From Dimorphilus gyrociliatus (taxonomy: Eukaryota; Annelida; Polychaeta; Dinophilidae), in contig CAJFCJ010000055.1 of NCBI GenBank assembly GCA_904063045.1, positions 69,256 to 133,255 of the forward strand: a stretch of 64,000 bases of DNA. The letters are read 5' to 3'. The position numbers and the translations under genes are program-made. The notes under the pieces were generated by a model. It did no database searches. It saw nothing but the letters and a program-made list of their open reading frames with translations, and was not told where the DNA came from. This document shows, one piece after another, positions 33,915 to 43,544 of the stretch (position 1 is its first letter; every line of letters begins with the position of its first letter).

Positions 33915-34966
33915 TTAAATTTTTGGTCTACTTTTTGTATGTGCCCACCCTCTCTTTCTATAAATTTTGCTTATTCTATGGCCCATTCCCCCATATAAGC
34001 CTGGCAACAAGAGTGGATTTCTGTTGATAACCTTGTAGGAGCATTTCTTAATCTTTTCCCACAGTTCATCCTCTGTCTCAAACTGTGGACTATCATAGAC
34101 CATTGTCTTGGTCAGATGCCACATGTTCTCTATTGGACTCAGATCAGGGCTCCTTGCTGGCCAATCTATTGGTTTGATGTCATTGCTTTTAAAGGCCTTT
34201 TTCATTTTTCTTACAGTGTGACAGCCAGCATTGTCTTGCTGGAAGATGTACTCCCTGCCCATTTTTGCCTCAATTTCTTCTATGACAGGCAGAACATCTT
34301 CCACAATGAAGGAGCTATAGTTTTCAGCATTCAGCTTGCTCCTTATCATCCAGACTTCAAANNNNNNNNNNNNNNNNNNNNNNNNNNNNNNNNNNNNNNN
34401 NNNNNNNNNNNNNNNNNNNNNNNNNNNNNNNNNNNNNNNNNNNNNNNNNNNNNNNNNNNNNNNNNNNNNNNNNNNNNNNNNNNNNNNNNNNNNNNNNNNN
34501 NNNNNNNNNNNNNNNNNNNNNNNNNNNNNNNNNNNNNNNNNNNNNNNNNNNNNNNNNNNNNNNNNNNNNNNNNNNNNNNNNNNNNNNNNNNNNNNNNNNN
34601 NNNNNNNNNNNNNNNNNNNNNNNNNNNNNNNNNNNNNNNNNNNNNNNNNNNNNNNNNNNNNNNNNNNNNNNNNNNNNNNNNNNNNNNNNNNNNNNNNNNN
34701 NNNNNNNNNNNNNNNTTTAATATCTTTGCTGCTGTCACTCTTTGCTTGTTATCTTTCAGTTTCTTTACAATTTTTTTCATCCTCACTATCTCTCTGTCAG
34801 AAAGCTTCTTCAGACCTCCCCTATTGTCTTGTTCTGGCTTCTTATACTTTAATATGTTGCTAATTGATGATGGTGCCATTCCTAAAACTCTTGCTGTTGC
34901 CCTTAATTTGCCTATTTCACTATATTTCTTGATTACCAAATCCCTTATATCTTGACTCCAAACCAA
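33915..34966 (-). CDS. Tc1 transposase (DD34E), with assembly gap
   Basis: Cut-and-paste transposase. The N-terminus has a helix-turn-helix DNA-binding region (RDLVIKKYSEIGKLRATARV; then a GGLKKLSDREIVRMKK second HTH). After the gap the catalytic core resumes with EDVLPVIEEIEAKMGREYIF, second Asp in QQDNAGCHT, and final Glu in DWPARSPDLSPIENMW. Exactly 34 residues lie between that Asp and the Glu, the Tc1 signature. The first catalytic Asp is in the N run. The C-terminus GLYGGMGHRISKIYRKRG is also typical. Visible parts contain no stops, so the enzyme could be intact. The frame offset across the gap probably reflects an estimated gap size. Confidence 0.85.
34362..34715. other. assembly gap (354 N)
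   Basis: Run of N inside the Tc1 transposase. The length is about right for the missing 117 or so residues but does not preserve frame. A gap within a repeat family suggests collapse or failure to resolve copies. Confidence 1.
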
Positions 34967-35565
34967 AATTAAAAAAAATACAATATAAATTATGTACAGT
35001 AATTTTTAATATTCAATAACTAATTAACTTAACTTAAAACAGGAAAAAAGTTGAAAAATTTTTTGTTTGAGATGTCTATTTGAATGTCAAACCCAATGTC
35101 AACTCAATGTTCCAATAAACATGTCGCATGGCCAAATAAAGAAAAAACTTATGAAAATTATTAAAAATTTTTGCTAATAATGTTCACAAAATATTATCAT
35201 TTTCTTAAATTTTTTTCAATATTATGTCAATTTAACTCTTTTTCTATATAAATTTAGACAAAAAATACTAATTTGCAGAGGACAAACAATTTTAACTGTT
35301 AATTAAAAATTGGCCTATCAAAATTTACGATGTCCATATATACATGTCGCCCACTTTATGATTAGAATTAAGCAGAATTTTCTTAGTGTTAGTGGCTCCA
35401 TCTATGTTGTCTTTAATTGGAACGTTACAAATCAAACAATTCAAAAACTAAGATATTAACATGCCTTAAATCTTTAAATTAATGTCTAACATTTATTCAA
35501 ACTGTAATATTTGGTTTTGGGTAAGATATGCTTGTCAGTGTATGATCAAATGCAAGAGCCGCGAG

Positions 35566-35578
35566 CGCCATCTTGTGA
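35566..35578 (-). promoter_or_regulatory. CTCF/YY1-like motif
   Basis: Minus strand reads TCACAAGATGGCG, 11 of 13 positions of the CTCF core; AAGATGGCG is also the YY1 core. It sits between the Tc1 element and the UGT gene. Confidence 0.3.
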
Positions 35579-35845
35579 CGAAGTAGACTGATAACCTCAC
35601 AACCTCTTTGTCCTATTAAATTAACTAGATTTATTTATTGTTTTAGATTCATATTTGACCAGTACACCAACAAATCCATATCTTAAATAAACACAATTTT
35701 TAAAATAGAAATGAAAAGCTCTAATTCTATTAAAAGAATAGAATTTACAACTATTGCGCAAGCTAAATGAAATTCAACTGTTATCAATTGTTAAAGGGTT
35801 CAACAGAATACTTTTGTCCTATTTAGATTAAACTTTATCCAATAG

Positions 35846-35853
35846 TATATAAA
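35846..35853 (+). promoter_or_regulatory. TATA box of the UGT gene
   Basis: TATATAAA lies 52-59 bases upstream of the ATG at 35905, consistent with a leader of about 25 bases. Confidence 0.5.
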
Positions 35854-35904
35854 TGTTGTCTGCTATTGATAGTACTCATTGAGTAAAACAGATTTTTAAT
35901 TAAA

Positions 35905-37522
35905 ATGATTATTGGGTTATTTTTTCTAAGCCAATTGGTAATTTTGGCATCAAGTTCAAATGTGTTGCTGTTAACACCGCCAATGACAAAATATTCAACA
36001 AAGAGTCATGCAGATATTCTTATTGCTCTTGGAAAAGGATTGATTGAATCTGGCCATAGAGTTAGTATTTTAAGTCAAGGAACCAATCGAATAGACAAAC
36101 CTGGTAATATATCACTTTTCGACATACATTCACCAGTTTCTAATGAACAAGTGGAAATGGTTGGAGAGGCAATAAGAAACAGCTCAATTGAAATGTTATA
36201 TCAAAATGTATCTTATATAACAATGGATAAGCAATTTAAAGCTATTTGGTCTAGTTTTATCGATGATTGTCGAGTAATGCTATCAGATCCATCAGTTGAG
36301 AAACGACTCAAAGAATTTGATTTAATCATTGTTGATCATTTTTTCTTTTGTGGGTTTCTATTGGTTGAAAAATATAAAAAACCATTTGTTATGTTTGAAT
36401 GTTCATCATATTTAACATATATAGAAGCTGCTGTACCTGGACAAATGTCTTGGGTTCCCGCATTTATGAGCTCTTTAAATGATAAAATGACAATAATGGA
36501 TAGATTGAGAAATATCATTTCTAATATCTATGTAAGATTTTTCTTAGGAGCGTTTGACAGGAATTTTGAGAAATTGAAGGCTGAATTGAATATTTCACCT
36601 GGTAAAAGCATATCTCAAATTCGACAAGAAGCTCAACTTTTCCTTATGAATTCTGACCATATCTTTGAATTTCCTCGTCCTTTAACGCCAAATGTAATAC
36701 ATGTTGGTGGTATTTTAGCATCTCAGCCAATAGATACTACAACTATTCATCCGAAATTCCATGAAATTACCACCAAAAGGTAAAAAAAACTATTCTTAGT
36801 GCTTACCTTCTTAATTTAACAATAACTGTATGATTCACAGATTTGGTATTATTGCATTTGGCAGCGCTTTGAACTTTTGCCATCGTCCTAACCTGTTAGA
36901 AGATATTCGTAAAACTCTTGTAGAATTTAAAGATATTCAATGGATTTGGTCGTTAAAGTGTCAACTGAATAATGAAAATTCGAATATTCATATTTTCGAA
37001 TGGATTCCTCAAGCATACCTTCTTTCTAGAGAGAATTGTGTTCTATTCATATCACACGGTGGTTTAAATTCCATTTATGAAGCAATGTATCACGGAACAC
37101 CAGTTTTAGTTATCCCACTTCCTTCAGATGCAATGGATAATTCAGTTCGTTTGAAAAGACACGGAATGCTGGAAATTTTGCCATTCAGTAAAAAAGGTGT
37201 ATCTTCCTTTTATGATTACATTCTTAAGATGGTAAGAGGAACATCTTATCTGGAATCGGCAAAGAGAGTCTCCTCTCTCCTTAACTCTCAAAAGCCAAAA
37301 CCTTTAGAAAAAGCTGTATATTGGATTGAGTATATTTTAAAGTTTGGTGGTAGCCATCTAAGACACTCTGCAATGGATATGCCAATCTATAAACTCTATA
37401 ATTTAGATTTGCTAACAATTGCACTAATCCTGTGTTTCTTAACTATTTGGGTAATGAAAAAAATATTCATTTTCTTTTTAAGAAAATGTTTCAACTTTTT
37501 CAAAAAGTCAAAAAAAGATTGA
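35905..37522 (+). CDS. UDP-glucuronosyltransferase (UGT, GT1 family)
   Basis: Exons 35905-36779 and 36841-37522 with a 61-base phase-2 intron give 518 residues, normal for animal UGTs. The N-terminal signal peptide (MIIGLFFLSQLVILASS) targets the ER lumen. The N-terminal half binds the lipophilic acceptor. The C-terminal half carries the UDP-sugar signature: FEWIPQAYLL, then FISHGGLNSIYEAMYHGTPV and DNSVRLKRHGM. FGSALN marks the start of the donor domain. A C-terminal membrane helix (LLTIALILCFLTIWVM) is followed by a lysine-rich cytosolic tail ending KKSKKD, an ER-retrieval-like end. UGTs conjugate toxins, pigments or hormones with a sugar; the acceptor cannot be predicted. The donor motif has D-A-M-D-N where most have D-Q-x-x-N, so sugar preference may differ. 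Confidence 0.9.
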
Positions 37523-37713
37523 CACAAGTTTTGTGGTTTTTTTTTGATTATTTTTCTTTTTTAAAAGAAAAATGACAAATTTATTGAAATTTTAAAATTT
37601 TATCTCAAAAAATATTGACATTCTGCATTAAATATTGAAATATTTAATAAATAGAATGAAAACTGTTCAAAACACTTGAATTAGCAAAATTCTTATAAAA
37701 ATTTGAAAGAGAT

Positions 37714-38619
37714 CTAATTTAGAACTGTTAAATTTTTACAGCACATTCTCAATTCGAAAATGCTTTTTAATTGGTCCACACCAAGCATAGTATTTCTAAC
37801 ATCAAAAATTTGTAGAGTATTGACCAGGGATGCATGTGAAGAAATTCCTTGACATATTATTTGAAATCCTGTTTCCATTTCATGATTAAAAGATAAATTT
37901 AATGATTCAAGTACAGTGCAATGAGTTAAGATTTCCTGAAACGCTTTGCAGTCATAACTCCTAAAGTGTGACTTTGATAAATTAATACTTTTTATAGTTT
38001 TACAATTCTTCTTCAAAATAGGAAAAACACAAAAAGGAAGCACTTGACTAATATTTTTTCTAATTCCATCCTTTCTTAATACCTTATTCCTTCTCTTTCT
38101 TCTTCCATTTGAGACAGTAAATTGTTCAAGTTGATTACAGCTGGTCAATATTTGATTTATCTTACAAGAATCAGACGAGAAACAGCAAATAAATTGAATC
38201 TCTTTTAAATTAGAGAGTTGTTGATAATTTTCTTGGATCATATCTTCATCAAATTCAAAATTACAATGAAAAAAGGATAATTTTTTAACTGAAGATGGCA
38301 AAATAAACATTTCTCTTAAATTAAAACAAGTAAAAGTAATAGAATTTAGAGTATGATCCTGTAAAATATTAAAATTAACATCTTTTTGAAAACGTCTCCT
38401 ATCCAAATTAACATCTGTCAAATGAGTTGTCTCAGTGGAGAAAAATTTCAATTCATTGTTTCCCACACAGTTTAAATTTTCTGTGCAAGATTTTCTAAAA
38501 ATCATATTTGAAATATGGTACGGTAAATAACAAGAACTATTCTTGCATAATATAGTAAGATAAGGAAGATTATCCGCCACTTTTTCTAATGAATTATCCA
38601 CAAGAGATCTTATTCCCAT
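37714..38619 (-). CDS. single-exon LRR protein, NLR-LRR-like
   Basis: Complete 301-residue frame from Met to stop. The N-terminal half has irregular LRRs and the C-terminal half regular ribonuclease-inhibitor-type units (KTIKSINLSKSHFRSYDCKA; VLESLNLSFNHEMETGFQII). These resemble the units of the NACHT-LRR gene at 8265-12022 (EMETGFQIICQG versus NMKNGFQFICRG). There is no NACHT, death-fold, signal peptide or membrane helix. It may be a free LRR adaptor, or the separated tail of an NLR gene that lost its ATPase. A cluster RRKRRNK is a possible nuclear-localisation signal. Lies tail-to-tail with the UGT gene, 191 bases apart. Confidence 0.65.
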   Translation of the reverse strand: MGIRSLVDNSLEKVADNLPYLTILCKNSSCYLPYHISNMIFRKSCTENLNCVGNNELKFFSTETTHLTDVNLDRRRFQKDVNFNILQDHTLNSITFTCFNLREMFILPSSVKKLSFFHCNFEFDEDMIQENYQQLSNLKEIQFICCFSSDSCKINQILTSCNQLEQFTVSNGRRKRRNKVLRKDGIRKNISQVLPFCVFPILKKNCKTIKSINLSKSHFRSYDCKAFQEILTHCTVLESLNLSFNHEMETGFQIICQGISSHASLVNTLQIFDVRNTMLGVDQLKSIFELRMCCKNLTVLN

Positions 38620-39131
38620 TCTCTTCGTTAATGATTATATTAATATGTAAAATAGCCAATTTTTCTTAGAATTTTTTCTCAAGTTCATTGGTTATGCCAT
38701 GTTTTATACGAAAGGAATTTAGTTCAGATTTTCGTGCAATGTCCATACTTATTGGAAGATTAGAAGTGACTCATTTCAATACTGACTAACATTTATTACA
38801 GCTGATTAGGCAAAAAAATTTTCCAGTGTTCACTTGCCTCAAATTTCTTGGACAAATGTCTAATTCTAAATATAGAAAAAAAACTGTTTATAATCTAAAA
38901 CATTTTTTATTTTCACCAATTGAATTATCTTATTTTGTCATATTTTGATAACATTTTTCAAAAACAAAAGAAAATATATGAAAGCATATTTCAATATTCA
39001 GTAATTTGAAAGGTTACACTAAGGGAATTTTGAATAAAACAATTGTTTGGTAAGAGCAGTGAAAGAACAAGGTTTGGGGGAAGGCAGAAATTGAAAATGG
39101 TATTATGAAGTAAAAACAAACACAGTGTAGT
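38620..39131. other. intergenic
   Basis: About 510 AT-rich bases between the LRR gene and the C1q gene, both on the minus strand. No distinct motif recognised. Confidence 0.5.
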
Positions 39132-41091
39132 TTATAATGAAGAAACATAAAACAATGCAAATGATGTTAACTTCCATGTATCACTATAAAGATTGTGTAT
39201 AGTCTCAACTGTTACAATATCATCTTTTTCCAATTTTAATATTCCTCCTCTGCTCATACTTTCAAATGCTGTTCTAGCCTTCAATCTTTGCATACTTAAG
39301 ATTGCTCTGTTGTTCACTCTTATAAGTATTGAAGTTTGTATTCCTGGCCATGAACCAGCAGATACATCAACGTGATACAAACCTGGAACTGCAGCCTTAT
39401 ATGTATTATCTTGGGAATTCCATCCAGAATGTGTATCCAATACAACTCCATCAAAACCAATTTTTATTCTTGACTGTGTGACTAAATTTGTTGTTCTATA
39501 GGCATAAAATGCTGGTTTATCTCCTGATGTATTTAATTGAAATCCTGCTATATATGTATACAAAGAGGCTGATCTGGAGGTGCCTTTTACTAGTGTTAGA
39601 GATATCCTGTCATTTGCATTAAGCTCCATAACAATCCCTCTTGAGACTTGATTATCTTGAATACTTGTATGACCTTTTGCCACAGATCTTTCAAAAGATG
39701 TTGAAGCGCCATTTAATGTTAAGCTTACAATCCCATCTTTAAAACTTTCAAAACCTGTTCCAAAATGAATATAATACCATCCCTTTGCTGACACTGTTAA
39801 TTCTGTTCTGGCAGCATTTAAAAATGCACCCTTTATAGAAACAACCTTTGAAAGTGGTATTTGATTTCTCACTGTTGTAAAAGTTGTATCTCTTCCAGCA
39901 AAAAATGCAACATCAGATTCATACAGAAAACCAGACCAAGATGTTTCAGAGCCTAGTCTACTGCTGTAGGCTAATGATCGAAAATCTGAAGAAATGTATG
40001 GCTTGGAGAGTGGAGTTAAAGAATATACTCCAGATCTAGTAAAAGTGTCCTTGAAATAGCTTACTTGTTGATAAAGATTAGCTGTCACGCCTACATTTCT
40101 ATTTCTTAATAATAAAGTAGTTTCGCTATTTCTAGATGTAGTGGCAGTATTTGAAATATAATAGAAACCACTTTTCTTAATATTTAATTCATTTGTAGAT
40201 GCATTGAATAAATTTCCGTTATCATGATTTATTCTTGTCCACCTCACCTTTCCTATTGGAAGGCTTGCACCTCTGATTGATGAAACCATAAATGCTGGCT
40301 GTTTATTTAAATCACAAGGAGGATTTGTACATAATTCAACGTCTACTGAATTTCCTGGGCATTCATCTCCCCCATTGGATGGTGGAGGATTTGTGCAAGT
40401 TCTTGAACGAGTTCTTAAACCATCTCCACAATCTGGTTCACATCCACTCCATTCTGACCATTCAGACCATCCTCCTGGAAGTGGACATTGTGATTCTTCA
40501 GCAGTGACACATAGTCTTGTTGAACATTCGCGAACATTTAATGATGGACTGAAAAAGTAACCTTGGGGACATTGTTGAGGCCAAGCAACTCCATTGTAAC
40601 AATGATAATATTGCCTACAATCATTCTTATTAGGAAATGTTCCATTTAGGCCATCTTCACAGTCAGCATTTTTTGTATAACAAGATCTCTCAAAATTGTT
40701 TACTGTATCATCATCATCATCCTTAGAGCACTCAGGAGCATAATCTGATAAAATTTTTGTTGATGAATTTCCTCCTGGACAATCAGCCAAATGCGGCTCA
40801 ACACATAAAGAATATTTACAATTAGTTAAAGAAACTGTAAAGAAAAGTCCAGGTGGACATTGCTGAGGATGGGCTGTACCATTAATGCAATGATAATAAA
40901 TTCCACAATATTCAGGATCAGGATAAGCCCCATCAACTGGTTTCAATTCAGAATTGAGTGGACAAACAAAATTGGCATTGTTCCATTCCACCAATGATAT
41001 TACTGAAGTAAACATTATGTTGAATTTCAAGGAATATTTGAAAAGAAATAAAAAACTTACTTGTTAAAGTAATTAAATATGAAAAATGCAT
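39132..41091 (-). CDS. secreted chitin-binding / TSP1 / C1q-domain protein
   Basis: Exon 1 41061-41091 and exon 2 39132-41002 are joined across a 58-base phase-1 intron, giving 633 residues. The true start (MHFSYLITLT) supplies the signal peptide; the in-frame Met at 41030 lies in the intron. In order: two type-2 chitin-binding (peritrophin-A) domains (residues about 20-75 and 120-175, six Cys each, YYHCINGTAHPQQCPPG and YYHCYNGVAWPQQCPQG), an acidic linker with five Asp, a thrombospondin type-1 repeat (WSEWSEWSGCEPDCGDG), and three C1q/TNF-like jelly rolls (starting at about residues 255, 375 and 510). A secreted lectin-like molecule that could bridge chitin or glycans to C1q ligands, in cuticle, gut or immunity. 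A TATA box lies 37-47 bases before the ATG. Confidence 0.85.
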
Positions 41092-41127
41092 ATTTGTAGT
41101 TTGAATGAACACGAATGAATGGCTTTC

Positions 41128-41138
41128 CTTTATATAGG
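41128..41138 (-). promoter_or_regulatory. TATA box of the C1q gene
   Basis: Minus strand CTATATAAAGG, 37-47 bases before the start codon, implying a leader of about 10-15 bases. Confidence 0.5.
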
Positions 41139-41945
41139 AATAAGAATATATTATTATATACTATATTATCTTTAATCTTGATAAGAAATTTATCGGTTTT
41201 ATCTCTCAAAGTTCAATTGTTTGTAAGCACAATTCTGATCTGAAATACTATAATATAGATACTATCTAAAATGTCATGGGTTGAAGAAATAAATTACAAT
41301 CATTAAAGACAGCTCTTGTTTAATCTGTTAAAAGAATGAAAGATTTTCCTGGCAGTAGAAGAAAAACTTCAGAGAGGTTAAACTCTTGGCCTAGATTAAT
41401 GATATTTCTAGAGTCAAGAAAATCTCAAATGTATTACTTTTTACACTGTGTTAGGGCTAAATTAAGTGTTAGCATACTGATATTACTCAAAGTAGTTTGT
41501 AAGAACCAGAAGTCAAAATGATAAAATTTGCAACCTTTACTTCGCAATCCTATCATTTATTTGTCTAAAAAAATAAAGCTTAAAATTGAATATTAAACTT
41601 AATCGGTTAAGAAATTCTGCGTCTTATCTGTTTTCAAGTGTTTGATCTTATCTTTATTGCTTAGATATAAGATCTTTCATGTTAAAGAAACGTCTTATAT
41701 TTTGTTACACTATAGTTCAAAGAAAGAAATGAATTAGCAAAAGTTGATAATTGCTAATGACTAAAGATTAATGATGTCTGCAAATCAAAATATCTAACAA
41801 AGCTTAAGTTCAGCTTGTATGGAAATGCATTTGAATTAGAAGAAAAATATTTTTTTTAATGCTGTGTATTAAGAAGAAAAATCATTCATTTATCAATCAA
41901 TTTTCCATATTTATCAAAGAAAGATATCAATGACGAGATAATCAT
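41139..41945. other. intergenic
   Basis: About 800 AT-rich bases between the C1q gene promoter and the stop codon of the EGF gene. A plus-strand frame at 41336-41521 has no recognisable feature. Nothing else supported. Confidence 0.5.
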
Positions 41946-43544
41946 TTAATTCATTTCGCAATACTCTCCACTATATCCTAACTTGCAGTCACAAGTCGGT
42001 TTTGTAAAATCATCAACACTTCCTGAATTTTCCCAGATGTGTGAGCGTTCAACATTACAATATCCTATTTCAAGAAAATAATTTATAGACTATATAATCA
42101 AGTTTAAGTATAAAATAAAACTGAGATTACAAACCTTCATTTTGACAAGGATTGTTAGTTATACAAGGACTGAGAATTTCACAAAATTTTCCACCATATA
42201 ATTTGGGGCATCTACAAGAAGTTAAACCAAATGTCACAAAGCCTATTCCGCCATTGACGTGATTCATATGACGTTCCACTTCACATATTCCTTGCAAAAT
42301 AATAATTTAATTGTTTCATATTCAAATAACCAATTGATTTATTTACCTCCATTCTTACAAACATCTGTTTTATAGCATGGATTTTCAAGTTCACACTCAT
42401 TCCCTCCAAATTGAGCAAGGCATTCACATTTGCCAACAAATGTGCGTATTCCATTTGTGATAAATTCTTGAATGTTGCATTGTCCTTTTGTAAGACATAT
42501 ATAATGATTTAAAGAATTTTGAATTTGTTCAAAAGCTTACCTTTGCCATTACATGATTTTACATTACATGGATTTTCAATCTGGCAATGTTTCCCTAAAT
42601 GCGTCTTTGGGCAGATGCAATAATACATTCCTAATTCTCCATAACTTACACATGTACCTTATGTATAGTGTTAATGTTACTTATTAAAATTAGTGCAATA
42701 TTAAAAGACTTATACCATTATTGCTGCAAGGATTGTTTAAACATCCATTAGTAATTTCTTCTGAACATGTTAAGCCTTTAAATTTTCCAATACATTCACA
42801 AAACACTTCGCTCATTGATGTACTTTTATTTTTAACTTGATAACATTTACCTTTTGAAAAAGGTTATTCAAAGATTAAAAATTTAAAGATTCGGATATTT
42901 TAACTGCTCATACCATTGTTTGCACATGGATTGGAGTCGCATAGATTAGGTGTTGGCAAATCACAATGTTTACCTTCAAAACCTTTAGTACATTGACATG
43001 TATATTCTCCAAGAATCCAAGATTTTGTACATTTTCCTATCAGTTAAAAGTAGATCTTGAACTCGATAAATTTATTTATTATTGTCTTACCATTATTCTG
43101 GCAAATGTTTTCCAAACAAGGATGCTTATTTTGGCATCTGTCTCCAAAATAATCTTCCTTGCACATACAGTTCACTTGATAGGCAACAATTGAATTTGGT
43201 AGAAGCATTTGTGAGCTATGACATGTTCCTATAAAAAGAGGTAATACACATTATAGACAAGATTTAACAATTATACTTCTGAAAGCAAAACTACCTTCGT
43301 TTTCGCAGTAATTTTCAATTTTACATTTATCATCCATCATAAATTCGCAAAAAGAACCAGTAAAGCCATTGGAACATTCACAATAAAATGAAAATTCTGT
43401 TGACTTACAAATTCCACCATTTTTACATTGGTTCATCAAGCAAAAATCATTTACAGGCATTCCATTATTTCCAGGTCCAACTGGTAGAAAATGACATTTC
43501 ACAAATAATGCCACCATCAAAAAAAGTAAAAATGTTTTCTCCAT
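41946..43544 (-). CDS. secreted protein of eight EGF-like modules
   Basis: Exons: 43295-43544, 43091-43228, 42914-43036, 42716-42850, 42541-42657, 42347-42484, 42135-42290, 41946-42064. All seven introns are phase 1 and 50-75 bases. Each exon after the first holds the last four Cys of one EGF and the first two of the next, so the splice site always falls after the second Cys at C-x-N-x-G. The signal peptide is [18 protein letters not shown]. Each module has six Cys with CxC and GxxGxxC spacing, for example [12 protein letters not shown]. There is no membrane helix or calcium-binding DxNE signature in most modules. It is probably an extracellular matrix, mucus or ligand-like protein; partner unknown. 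Confidence 0.85.

Larger units (their letters stand above)
33663..35356. mobile_element. Tc1-type DNA transposon, near complete
   Basis: Bounded by TA duplications (33661-33662 and 35357-35358). Terminal inverted repeats of about 60 bases start AAGTGG and share the patterns CGACAxGTAT and ATAGGxCAA. The transposase lies inside on the minus strand; 354 N hide its middle. The two arms differ at several positions, so the copy is not brand new. Confidence 0.9.

Noticed and set aside
36336-36518. Minus-strand frame inside the UGT exon
   Set aside because: Antisense shadow of a well-supported gene.
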